Assembly (NCBI GenBank): GCA_017961585.1 | Contig: JAGCWX010000028.1 | Location: forward strand, 62,001-126,000 | DNA length: 64,000 nt | Direction of reading: 5' to 3' | Origin: Elusimicrobiaceae bacterium | Lineage (GTDB): Bacteria > Elusimicrobiota > Elusimicrobia > Elusimicrobiales > Elusimicrobiaceae | In this document: positions 51,134-59,030 of the stretch, piece after piece | Numbering within the stretch: the first letter of the stretch is position 1 | How the letters are laid out: the number at the start of each line of letters is the position of its first letter | Translations under genes and position numbers: made by a program | Notes under the pieces: model-generated | What the model was told of the DNA's origin: nothing | Seen by the model: only the letters and a program-made list of their open reading frames with translations | Database searches by the model: none

Positions 51134-53325
51134 AACGATTTTGGATTCTATTGATCGGCATGGGTTGGTTGCCCATTTCGTTGGGGGCTCAGGAGCGTGT
51201 GCTCCCTGCTCCACCCGACGAAGGGTTTATCTTCTTTTCTGCCAACCAAGCCGAAATTGAACCCGAAAGTAACAAAGTCTCCCTGGAAGGGGATGTTACG
51301 CTTAAGCAACAAACTCCCGACGGATATACACGCACCATCACGGCCGAACAGCTAACTTTTGACGAATCAAACACGCAAATTTCTTCCCAAGGGCCCATAC
51401 GTATTGAAGATGGAAAGGGAGGTTTGGTAACCGGCAATAACGTCTCTTTTAATTATACCACCAACGATTTTCAAGCCGATCATCTTACTACCGATTATCC
51501 CCCCTTGCGCGTCTTATCAGCCCAGGAAATTTCCTCCAAAAACGGAAAAAAAATCCTGCGCAAAGCCACGGTAACCTGCTGCGACAAGCCCGACCCGCAC
51601 TACACCATATCCGTCGGCAAATTATCTATTTCCCCCACGCAACGTGTGTTCGGCACCAATGCGGTTTTGCGCTTAAATGATATCCCGGTCCTGTATTTGC
51701 CGGTATTTTGGCGCTCGCTTGATTCTCAAAAACCGTGGACAACGTACGTAGAATTCACGCAAAGCAACAAAATCGGCTTTGGGGTACAGACTACTACCGT
51801 CTTCCCGCGGATATGGCTCCTGCGGCCCAAATTGGACTTGGATTACTACACTAAATCCGGCTTGGGGATAGGGGCTCAACTCACCGCAGTCCCGTCTGAA
51901 AAATTACGTGGAACCGGCGAATTTTACTACATTGATGACCACGCCGATTACGAAGACTTCGCGTTGAATAGCTCTAAACGCTGGGGCATACAGGGCGGAT
52001 ATTTGTGGGAAATGTACGATTCTTCCAACCATTTCAACAATCCTTCCGGGGCGTTGTATCAGTTCCAAACGCAATTTCGTATGGTATCCGATCCGTATTT
52101 CTATGATTCGTTTTTCCGTAGCAATCCCTATATTTTTATGCCGGACCAAGATACCAACTTCTCTCTTTCGCGCCAAACTCGCCGTACCACCCTACGCGCC
52201 AGCTATCAACAAAAGGACTTGTTTGTATGGAGCAAACAAAAATACATGGCGCAACAGCGTACCTTGCCGGAAATAAAATGGTCTATTTTGCCCTTTAATG
52301 ACCCCTGGCTCAAAACAGCTAGCCGGTTTGATGTAGATTTTACCAATACCTCCACCCTGCAATACGATCAAAACCAAATCCCGGATGAAGGCCCCTATAA
52401 ACGCCAAATGCATGCCCAGTGGATTACCGAAAAATCCTTGCGTTTAAACCGATATTTCACGTTGTTACCGCGTGTATTTTATGATCAAACCGTTACTTTT
52501 GAAGACGAAAAATACGAAAATAAAGATGCGTGGGTAAGCCGTGTTGGGGGAGATGTAAACTTACAAACTCACTCCATTTTAGGCAGCACGGACATTGGCT
52601 ACGAATTTACCAAACGGCTTTCTACAGGCACCTTATCATCCGATCAAAAATCGCTTGATAAAGGCATTGAAAGAAATAGAATTTACCTCAAAAACTATTA
52701 TCTTCACTCCTCAGGCACGTATGTACGTTTTGAAACCGGGTTTAATTTGTCCGACTCTACGATCAACCTGCGTACCGGATATTTAGAAGCCCTGCCCTGG
52801 GACCATTTAAAAACCCGTATAGAACCCCTCGTGTTAGAAACGGGCTTTCATTCTTCGGATGGAAAAATCCAAGCGTTTATCCAAGACCGCTACGATATTA
52901 CCCGCAAGAACATCAATTTTATTGCGCAAAGCTATTTCCACATCAAGCAGCATTCCTTTGGTTTAGGGTTAAATAATTTTGCTGATTACATTGCGCCCGA
53001 ATCCAAATACACCACCAATGCCGACCGCTACACCTTTACCACCAGCTGGGGTATCCATCCGGCTAGCGGCGTGTGGGCGGCGGACATGGGAATTGCTTTT
53101 TCATTCTTCCGTTCCCATTTTGACAGCTTTAATAAATTTATTCGTTTCTCGCGCACCTTCCACGATGCTCGTATTGAAGCCACCGTGCGCGACCGTAACA
53201 ATAACTTGTCCTTTGCGGTGCGGTTCAACATTTTATGCGGGGCGGGCAACCGCGCTAAAACTTCCCAACAAACGCAAGATACCTACTGGTACCCCTGGCG
53301 CAAGGAAGGAGATTTAAGAGATTAA
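51130..53325 (+). CDS. lptD: LPS-assembly protein LptD (OstA)
   Basis: LptD is the outer membrane translocon that inserts lipopolysaccharide into the outer leaflet. The 731-residue protein has a signal peptide (RFWILLIGMGWLPISLGAQ) and the periplasmic OstA/LptA-like domain (FFSANQAEIEPESNKVSLEG, YTRTITAEQLTFDESNTQIS, RKATVTCCDKPDPHYTISVG). The barrel domain begins around 190 (VLYLPVFWRSLDSQKPWTTY) and contains typical strands such as YTKSGLGIGAQLTAV and ends with SFAVRFNILCG. Two adjacent Cys (TCCDKP) may form inter-domain disulfides. Together with tol-pal genes it shows a didermic envelope. ATGA overlap with the ROK kinase. Confidence 0.9.
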   Translation: MKRFWILLIGMGWLPISLGAQERVLPAPPDEGFIFFSANQAEIEPESNKVSLEGDVTLKQQTPDGYTRTITAEQLTFDESNTQISSQGPIRIEDGKGGLVTGNNVSFNYTTNDFQADHLTTDYPPLRVLSAQEISSKNGKKILRKATVTCCDKPDPHYTISVGKLSISPTQRVFGTNAVLRLNDIPVLYLPVFWRSLDSQKPWTTYVEFTQSNKIGFGVQTTTVFPRIWLLRPKLDLDYYTKSGLGIGAQLTAVPSEKLRGTGEFYYIDDHADYEDFALNSSKRWGIQGGYLWEMYDSSNHFNNPSGALYQFQTQFRMVSDPYFYDSFFRSNPYIFMPDQDTNFSLSRQTRRTTLRASYQQKDLFVWSKQKYMAQQRTLPEIKWSILPFNDPWLKTASRFDVDFTNTSTLQYDQNQIPDEGPYKRQMHAQWITEKSLRLNRYFTLLPRVFYDQTVTFEDEKYENKDAWVSRVGGDVNLQTHSILGSTDIGYEFTKRLSTGTLSSDQKSLDKGIERNRIYLKNYYLHSSGTYVRFETGFNLSDSTINLRTGYLEALPWDHLKTRIEPLVLETGFHSSDGKIQAFIQDRYDITRKNINFIAQSYFHIKQHSFGLGLNNFADYIAPESKYTTNADRYTFTTSWGIHPASGVWAADMGIAFSFFRSHFDSFNKFIRFSRTFHDARIEATVRDRNNNLSFAVRFNILCGAGNRAKTSQQTQDTYWYPWRKEGDLRD

Positions 53326-53339
53326 AAAGGAAATAAATT

Positions 53340-53918
53340 ATGACAAACCCACTTATTTACCACAAACAAGGATGGATAGAAGTTATCTGCGGATGTATGT
53401 TTTCCGGCAAGACCGAAGAACTCATCCGGCGTGTACGCACAGCCCTAATTGCCAAACAAAAAGTGCAATTGTTTAATTCAAAAATAGATACTCGCTACGG
53501 GATTGATAGCATTACCAGCCACAATCAAAATAAAGTAGCCGCCACCTGCGTAAAAAATTCCAGCGAAATTTTACCGTTAGTGGAAAAGGACACGCGCGTG
53601 ATTGCCATTGATGAAATCAACTTTTTTGACAAAGGCATTGTGGAAGTGTGCGAAAAATTAGCCGCTATGGGCAAACGCGTTATCGTAGCCGGGTTGGATA
53701 CCGATTACCGCGCCGAACCGTTTGAAGTAACCGCGGCTCTGTTGGCCAAGGCAGAATTTGTAACTAAAAATTTAGCGGTTTGTACCAAGTGCGGCAATCC
53801 CGCCAGCTTTACACAACGCATCAGTAAAGATAAAAAACGTATCGTGGTAGGAACTACCGATACCTATCAAGCGCGTTGCCGCCGCTGCTACCGAAAACCG
53901 CGTGCCGTAGCAAAATAA
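53340..53918 (+). CDS. tdk: Thymidine kinase
   Basis: Type II thymidine kinase of the salvage pathway, making dTMP with ATP. The 192-residue protein has the P-loop VICGCMFSGKTEELIRRV, the DEIN motif (VIAIDEINFFDKG) and VIVAGLDTDYRAEPF. A lasso domain follows with zinc-binding Cys pairs (CTKCGNPA and CRRCYRK) and QARCRRCY. The catalytic Glu lies in the DEINFF box. The ATG has AAGGAA 7 nt upstream. It starts 14 bp after lptD and is followed by the RDD gene 31 bp later. It is complete and of normal length. Confidence 0.97.
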   Translation: MTNPLIYHKQGWIEVICGCMFSGKTEELIRRVRTALIAKQKVQLFNSKIDTRYGIDSITSHNQNKVAATCVKNSSEILPLVEKDTRVIAIDEINFFDKGIVEVCEKLAAMGKRVIVAGLDTDYRAEPFEVTAALLAKAEFVTKNLAVCTKCGNPASFTQRISKDKKRIVVGTTDTYQARCRRCYRKPRAVAK

Positions 53919-53949
53919 AGTACAATAAAGTAAACAATAGGAGGGAAAT

Positions 53950-54774
53950 ATGCCTTACAGTGGTTTTTTTAGACGTGCCCTAGCTTTTATCCTGGATATG
54001 CTCATTGTGTTCATACCCACGGCCTTGTTCTTTGCGCCCATGACGGCTGCCCAAGCATTAATTTTTAATAACGCAGCCGATTCTTCTCTGATGCAAAAAG
54101 GATTATTTGCCGCTACCGTGTTCAGCTGGCAGATTATTTTTTTAGTTGTCTCTTGGTTGTATTTTGCCCTTTTGGAAAGCGGCAAAAAGCAATCCACTTG
54201 GGGTAAGCGGCTCCTGGGCATTAAGGTGGTGGACGAAGACGGCAAACGCATTGGCTTTGCCCACGCAACGGGACGTTTCTTTGCCAAATTGATTTCTTAC
54301 TTCATCTTTTACATTGGTTTTATTATGGCCGGTTTCACCAACCGCAAACGTGCCCTGCACGATATGATTGCCAGCACCTACGTAGTCAAAAAAGATTTTC
54401 AAGAAGGGCAAGAATTACCCCCCACCAAAAGTCATTGGATTTTATTGTTAGTAGTATGTGTGTTATGGTTGCTCTTTTTACTGGGCGGGGGCTTGTTATC
54501 TACCCGTTTGATGATGACCCCCACACAATTGGCCGCTCAAACAGCAGCCCAACGGTTGACAAATTTGGCACAGCAAGGCACCCGCCCCAACGAACCGATT
54601 CGTATAGATGGGGCTGCTTTGTATTACACGCCCGAAGGGCACCGCGCCGTGGTAACAGACCCCGTTTCCAACAATAAATTCACGCTCTTTTTACAAAACG
54701 GTTCAAACACGGTTTGTTGTCAGGCCTTCCCGTTTGGGGATTGTGCCGATACCGGCTTTGCCGAGTGTGAATAG
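53950..54774 (+). CDS. RDD family membrane protein
   Basis: The 274-residue protein has an N-terminal RDD domain. GFFRRALAFILDMLIVFIPT carries the R and D positions of the family, and STWGKRLLGIKVVDEDGKRI and FTNRKRALHDMIASTYVVKK follow. Three membrane helices are in this part and one more (WILLLVVCVLWLLFLLGGGL) follows. A C-terminal periplasmic domain of about 85 residues (TRLMMTPTQLAAQTAAQRLT ... FLQNGSNTVCCQAFPFGDCADTGFAEC) has five Cys. RDD proteins are thought to be transporters, some Na+/H+ antiporters, but most lack a proven function. AGGAGGG precedes the ATG. A terminator follows 30 bp downstream. Confidence 0.88.
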   Translation: MPYSGFFRRALAFILDMLIVFIPTALFFAPMTAAQALIFNNAADSSLMQKGLFAATVFSWQIIFLVVSWLYFALLESGKKQSTWGKRLLGIKVVDEDGKRIGFAHATGRFFAKLISYFIFYIGFIMAGFTNRKRALHDMIASTYVVKKDFQEGQELPPTKSHWILLLVVCVLWLLFLLGGGLLSTRLMMTPTQLAAQTAAQRLTNLAQQGTRPNEPIRIDGAALYYTPEGHRAVVTDPVSNNKFTLFLQNGSNTVCCQAFPFGDCADTGFAECE

Positions 54775-54805
54775 AAAGCTTTAAGTTTAGAAATTTGCCA
54801 TAACA

Positions 54806-54840
54806 AACATCCCCTGCATAAACAGGGGATGTTCCCTTTT
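54806..54840. terminator. Terminator between the RDD gene and tolB
   Basis: An 11-bp perfect stem (AACATCCCCTG/CAGGGGATGTT) with a 6-nt loop is followed by CCCTTTT. The two neighbouring genes are convergent, so it may act for both. Confidence 0.85.
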
Positions 54841-54858
54841 AAGACACAAAAAGATTTT

Positions 54859-56160
54859 TTACATGCTCCAGTGCGGGGTGAAGCTGTCGCCCTGAATGTC
54901 GGCCAGCAAGTGCGGGGCACTGCCGTCCATATCCATCATATAGAGCTGACGCCGCCCGTTACGCGTGGTAGTAAACGCAATAAAGCGGCCATCCGGGGAC
55001 CAAGTGGGGTCTTCGTTAGAACCGGCATCGCTGGTCAAGCGTTTAATTTGCGTGCCCGTTAAATCCACTAAGAAAACATCCATCGGGTGATATGCGCTTT
55101 CCCGTCCGGAAAATACAATCCATTCCCCTGTGGGCGACCATTGCGGCGTATCCGACCAGTTGAAATCTTTGGTAAGTGGACGGGTTTTGCCGGTAGCCAA
55201 TTCCATTACATAAATTTGCGGATTGCCGGCCCGGTTAGATACAAACGTGATGTATTTCCCGTCCGGCGAATAAGATGGTGAACCATCCACCGCGGTGGTT
55301 TTATTAGTAATTTGTACTTTTTGTTGGGTTTCCAAATTGTAAATAAAAATGCTAGGGTTGGCACCGCCCGTGCTAGTAAATACCAGGGCTTTCCCGTCGG
55401 GCGAAACACCGCCGATCAAGCTAAGCCCTTTTTTAATAATGATGGGCGAAATTTTCCCGGCGCGCAAATCAATGGCAAAAATATCCGGGTTGCGGTATTT
55501 ATAAGTAGTGTAGAAAATACGCCCGTCTTTACTCCAGCGCGGCAGGAGGGAAATGGATTTATCGTTGGTGAGTTTTTGCAAGTTGGCGCCGTCGTAATCC
55601 ACTACGTAAATTTCTTTGTGCTTGGTAGCATTGTTGGCGAATGCAATCTTGGTATCGGCAATACCGCGTTTTCCCAGTAAAGAAGCAATAATTTGGTCCG
55701 AGGCGATATGCGCCAAACGCCGCAAGCTGGTTTGTGTGCCCTTAAACGCTTTGGCAAACACAGCCGTGCGCGTATTCATATCATACACGTAAATTTTAAT
55801 AGTGTAATAGGGCTCGGCATAGTTTAAGGTGGCTGTTAATACATAGCTGGGTTTGGGGCTTACTTTGGCCCAAGCATTTAAAGAATCTTTTACCTTTGCC
55901 GGGTTGAAGGCCGGTCCGTCTTCGGTTACATCAAAATAACGGGCAAACAGTAAATCCGCACGCATGACATCTTGAACGGTTTGGGCGGCGGTTTGGCTGG
56001 CCTCATCCGCCGTAAAGGCCGGCATACCAATCGTCGGTAATTTTTGTTTCCCGGCGGAAGTAATCCCAATGTAAACATCGGTTTTAGGTGCAGCAAAGAG
56101 TACCGTGGCCGTTAGTGCACAACACACTACCGCCATCAATGCAAAGAGTCGTTTGGTCAT
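54859..56160 (-). CDS. tolB: Tol-Pal system protein TolB
   Basis: TolB is a periplasmic beta-propeller that binds Pal and transmits TolA pulling during outer membrane constriction. The 433-residue protein has a signal peptide (KRLFALMAVVCCALTATVLFA), the N-terminal TolB_N domain (VYIGITSAGKQKLPTIGMPA ... LLFARYFDVTEDGPAFNPAK) and then WD40-like PD40 repeats (LLPRWSKDGRIFYTTYKYRN, GSPSYSPDGKYITFVSNRAG, DTPQWSPTGEWIVFSGRESA, EDPTWSPDGRFIAFTTTRNG). It is the last gene of the pal-ybgF-tolB operon, 12 bp after ybgF. tolQ, tolR and tolA are not in the window, so the ring is split. Confidence 0.95.
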   Translation of the reverse strand: MTKRLFALMAVVCCALTATVLFAAPKTDVYIGITSAGKQKLPTIGMPAFTADEASQTAAQTVQDVMRADLLFARYFDVTEDGPAFNPAKVKDSLNAWAKVSPKPSYVLTATLNYAEPYYTIKIYVYDMNTRTAVFAKAFKGTQTSLRRLAHIASDQIIASLLGKRGIADTKIAFANNATKHKEIYVVDYDGANLQKLTNDKSISLLPRWSKDGRIFYTTYKYRNPDIFAIDLRAGKISPIIIKKGLSLIGGVSPDGKALVFTSTGGANPSIFIYNLETQQKVQITNKTTAVDGSPSYSPDGKYITFVSNRAGNPQIYVMELATGKTRPLTKDFNWSDTPQWSPTGEWIVFSGRESAYHPMDVFLVDLTGTQIKRLTSDAGSNEDPTWSPDGRFIAFTTTRNGRRQLYMMDMDGSAPHLLADIQGDSFTPHWSM

Positions 56161-56172
56161 AAATACCCCAAC

Positions 56173-56868
56173 TTATTTGGAAAGTTTGGCAAGTTCCGCT
56201 TTGGCTTGAACAGCTTCGGGCGATTTAGGGAATTCCGCCACTACTGACGACAAATAGCGTTTAGCTTCGTCGGTTTTACCAAGCGGTACAATGCTAAGCG
56301 CGTATTTTAAACGCGCGGCAGGAATCAAACTGCTTTTTGGAAATTGTTGCAACAAAGTGGCGTACGCAATAGCCCCTTTTTTGGTTTGGCCCGCTGCAAT
56401 GTATGCATCCCCTAAATACAAATAGGCCTCGTCCGCTTGAGAGCTTTCGGGGTATTTTGTAGTGTAGAGTTTAAAACCGGTAGCGGCGGCCTCGTAGGCG
56501 CCTTTATCTAAGTGGTTTTTGGCCTCGGCAAATAAATCAGACGGTAAAACCGCGTTGGTAGCGGGCTGTTCTTCGTCAGAAGAAGGGCTAGTCCGTAAAG
56601 AGGCGGTAATATCGTCAAGCTTGGTAGACAAGCCACCCAACTGTCCGCCGGTTTGGGCTAAGTTTTCATTAGAAACAGCTAAATTTTGGTTGAGCTCATC
56701 CATTTTGCTGGCGAGCTCGGCCTGATTGGCCTGGATTTGTGCCACCGTGGTGTTGAGTTCTTTAAGCTGGCTTTGCAGGGCGCTCATGTCCTGCTCGGTG
56801 GCTAAGAAACAGCCAGACAGCAAAGAGCCCGCACCCCCTATTAAAATAAGTGTAAGAATATTTTTCAT
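56173..56868 (-). CDS. ybgF: Tol-Pal system protein YbgF/CpoB, lipoprotein form
   Basis: The 231-residue protein starts MKNILTLILIGGAGSLLSGC with lipobox LSGC, so unlike the E. coli protein it is probably lipidated. A coiled coil follows (SALQSQLKELNTTVAQIQAN, QAELASKMDELNQNLAVSNE). After a spacer it has three TPR-like repeats (FAEAKNHLDKGAYEAAATGF, ADEAYLYLGDAYIAAGQTKK, LIPAARLKYALSIVPLGKTD). CpoB coordinates the PBP1B and Tol machinery in E. coli. The order pal-ybgF-tolB places it in the Tol-Pal operon. It begins 32 bp after pal with AGGAG about 11 nt before the ATG. Confidence 0.9.
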   Translation of the reverse strand: MKNILTLILIGGAGSLLSGCFLATEQDMSALQSQLKELNTTVAQIQANQAELASKMDELNQNLAVSNENLAQTGGQLGGLSTKLDDITASLRTSPSSDEEQPATNAVLPSDLFAEAKNHLDKGAYEAAATGFKLYTTKYPESSQADEAYLYLGDAYIAAGQTKKGAIAYATLLQQFPKSSLIPAARLKYALSIVPLGKTDEAKRYLSSVVAEFPKSPEAVQAKAELAKLSK

Positions 56869-56900
56869 CGGGCGTTCGGGCTCCTTGTGAAAGTAACTAA

Positions 56901-57407
56901 TTAGTTAGCTTGTAAAAGCGTATCCGCTCTGCGGTTTTGCGCATAGCAAGCTTCGGTAGCTTCGTAGCAAACCGGTTTTTCTTTGCCATAAGAAACGGTG
57001 GCAATTTTGTCAGCCGGTACGCCTAAGCGCACGTAGTAAGCTTTTACTTCGTCGGCACGTTTTTGGCCGAGGGCAATGTTGTAAGCGGTGGTACCGCGAT
57101 CGTCGCAGTTACCTTCTACCACTACTTGGTAGTTCGCTACAGAACCAGCAGCCGCTTTGATGGCTTGCGCGTTGGCTTCCACAATTTTGCGGTTGTCAGC
57201 GGTCAAGCTGGCTTTGTCCAAAGCGAAGTGTACCACGCCTAAAGCTACTTCTTGAGCGGGGATTTCCACATCATCTTCAGCCACTACCATTTCGGGCACG
57301 GCTACGACGGTGCCGTCAGCGGCGGCATCATTTTTCGTGTTTTTGCTGCAGGCGCTTAAACCGGCGGCAATGCTGAGCACTAAAACTACTTTTAGTAAGT
57401 TTTTCAT
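56901..57407 (-). CDS. pal: Peptidoglycan-associated lipoprotein Pal
   Basis: The 168-residue lipoprotein (signal MKNLLKVVLVLSIAAGLSAC, lipobox LSAC) anchors peptidoglycan to the outer membrane. It carries the OmpA C-terminal domain: VVHFALDKASLTADNRKIVE, VVVEGNCDDRGTTAYNIALG, QKRADEVKAYYVRLGVPADK and YGKEKPVCYEATEACYAQNR (the peptidoglycan DAP-binding Arg). The motif that usually reads GHTD is EGNCDDRG here. Its Cys, and two more in KPVCYEATEACY, are present. GGAGAGAG lies closely upstream of the ATG. It heads the Tol-Pal operon pal-ybgF-tolB. No promoter with a clear -35 was found in the 147-bp gap to the gatB stop, which also holds a terminator. Confidence 0.95.
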   Translation of the reverse strand: MKNLLKVVLVLSIAAGLSACSKNTKNDAAADGTVVAVPEMVVAEDDVEIPAQEVALGVVHFALDKASLTADNRKIVEANAQAIKAAAGSVANYQVVVEGNCDDRGTTAYNIALGQKRADEVKAYYVRLGVPADKIATVSYGKEKPVCYEATEACYAQNRRADTLLQAN

Positions 57408-57503
57408 TTCTCTCTCCGTGATAGATTTGAACTTCTACATATAAATGATAGCAACTTTATGAAAACGTCGTCAACTAATTTTTACAATAGCATAAAATAG
57501 ACA

Positions 57504-57536
57504 GCAAAAGGCCCCGGCAAAACCGGGGCCTTCCTT
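57504..57536 (-). terminator. Terminator after gatB
   Basis: On the minus strand AAGGCCCCGG and CCGGGGCCTT form a 10-bp stem with a 5-nt loop followed by TTTTGC. It lies just past the gatB stop at 57554 and before pal. Confidence 0.85.
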
Positions 57537-57553
57537 ATTAAGTTAAGTTTAGT

Positions 57554-58996
57554 CTATCCCAGTAATTTGGCCAACATTTGGCTGATCACGCGCGGGTTGG
57601 CTTTGCCTTTGCTCAGCTTCATCACGCCGCCCACCAGGGCACCGATAGCAGCTTTGTTGCCTTTTTGATAGTCGGCCACCGCTTTGGGGTTGGCGGCAAT
57701 TGCGGCTTTGGCCCATTCTTCCAATTGGCCTTCGTCGCTCACCTGCACCATGCCGCGTTTTTCCACAATCTCGGCCGGGTTTCCGCCGTTTTTGTAGATT
57801 TCCTCAAACACTTCGCGCGCCTGTTTGCGGTTGATTTTGCCACTTTCGGTCATTTCCAAAAGTTCGGCTAAGCGCGCCGCCGGAATAGGAGAATCTTCAA
57901 TTTCTTTATTGTCGGCATGCAAGAGCCCTAACAAATCGGTCTGAATCCAGTTAGACGCGGTTTTCAAAGACACTTTGCCACTTTGGGTAACTTCTTCAAA
58001 ATAGTCCGAAATTTCGCGCGAAGAAGTCAGCACCCCGGCATCATAGGCCGATAGCCCCGCCTTCATAAACCGGGCCTCTTTGCTGGCCGGCAGTTCGGGC
58101 ATACCTGCTTGCACTTTTTTAAGCCAATCGTCTTGCAAAATAACCGGCGGCAAATCTGGCTCTGGGAAGTAGCGATAATCCAAAGCATCTTCTTTGGAGC
58201 GCATAGGTTTGGTAACCAGTTCCACCTTATCCCATTGGCGGGTTTCCTGTTTTACTTGGCCGCCACCGTTTAAAATTTCCGTTTGGCGGTTGATTTCATA
58301 AATCAACGCTTCGCGCACGCCTTTAAAAGAGTTTAAATTCTTAATTTCCGCGCGCGTACCAAATTTTTCCTGCCCTTCCGGCCGTAAGGAAATATTTACG
58401 TCCACACGCAGTTCGCCTTTTTCCATGTCGCAATTGGACGCACCTACCCAGCGCATCAAGCGTTTAATTTCCGTCAAATAGGCATACGCTTCATCCGGGC
58501 TACGCATATCCGGCATAGACACAATCTCTAATAGTGGGCTGCCCGCGCGGTTGTAATCCACCAACGAATATTCCGCTTCGTGCGAGGATTTGGCGGCATC
58601 TTCCTCTAAGTGCGCGTGGTGAATGCCAATTTTTTTCTTTTGCAAATTGTCCTTGGGACCATAGGTAATCTCAATATATCCAGCTCCGTTGATGGGTTCG
58701 TCATATTGCGTAATCTGATAACCCTTGGGCAAATCCGGGTAGAAATAGTGCTTGCGCGAGAAAGAAGAATAGACGTTGGTTTTGCAATTCATAGCTAGCC
58801 CGGCGCGCACGGCCAATTCCAGGGCCCCTTCGGTAAGTACCGGCATCACGCCGGGGTGGCCCAAACAAATGGGGCACACGGCCGTATTGGGTTTGGTATC
58901 TTCGCCTACTCCGTTGGGGCAAGCGCAAAAAAGTTTAGTCTTACTAGCTAGCTGGACGTGTATTTCCAGCCCGATTACAGGTTCAAATTTAGTCAT
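57554..58996 (-). CDS. gatB: Asp-tRNA(Asn)/Glu-tRNA(Gln) amidotransferase subunit B
   Basis: GatB binds misacylated tRNA in the GatCAB complex and phosphorylates its Glu or Asp before amidation. The 480-residue protein is a full-length family member: VIGLEIHVQLASKTKLFCAC with the first zinc Cys, PNTAVCPICLGHPGVMPVLT with the second Cys pair, GRTHLEEDA-type HHAHLEEDAAKSSHEA, and DYNRAGSPLLEIVSMPDMRS. The tail domain binds tRNA (SGKINRKQAREVFEEIYKNG, ALVGGVMKLSKGKANPRVIS). The genome must also contain gatA and gatC, outside this window. It is transcribed divergently from the MurJ-like gene, with only 34 bp between the two start codons. AGGAG stands 9 nt before its ATG. Confidence 0.97.
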   Translation of the reverse strand: MTKFEPVIGLEIHVQLASKTKLFCACPNGVGEDTKPNTAVCPICLGHPGVMPVLTEGALELAVRAGLAMNCKTNVYSSFSRKHYFYPDLPKGYQITQYDEPINGAGYIEITYGPKDNLQKKKIGIHHAHLEEDAAKSSHEAEYSLVDYNRAGSPLLEIVSMPDMRSPDEAYAYLTEIKRLMRWVGASNCDMEKGELRVDVNISLRPEGQEKFGTRAEIKNLNSFKGVREALIYEINRQTEILNGGGQVKQETRQWDKVELVTKPMRSKEDALDYRYFPEPDLPPVILQDDWLKKVQAGMPELPASKEARFMKAGLSAYDAGVLTSSREISDYFEEVTQSGKVSLKTASNWIQTDLLGLLHADNKEIEDSPIPAARLAELLEMTESGKINRKQAREVFEEIYKNGGNPAEIVEKRGMVQVSDEGQLEEWAKAAIAANPKAVADYQKGNKAAIGALVGGVMKLSKGKANPRVISQMLAKLLG

Positions 58997-59017
58997 ATAA
59001 AAACACTCCTAAAATAA

Positions 59018-59023
59018 TATAAT
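59018..59023 (+). promoter_or_regulatory. -10 element 7 nt before the MurJ-like start
   Basis: TATAAT ends 7 nt before the ATG at 59031, and no ribosome site is present. It is one more candidate for a leaderless transcript, although without the TG extension. Confidence 0.4.
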
Positions 59024-59030
59024 ACTAAAT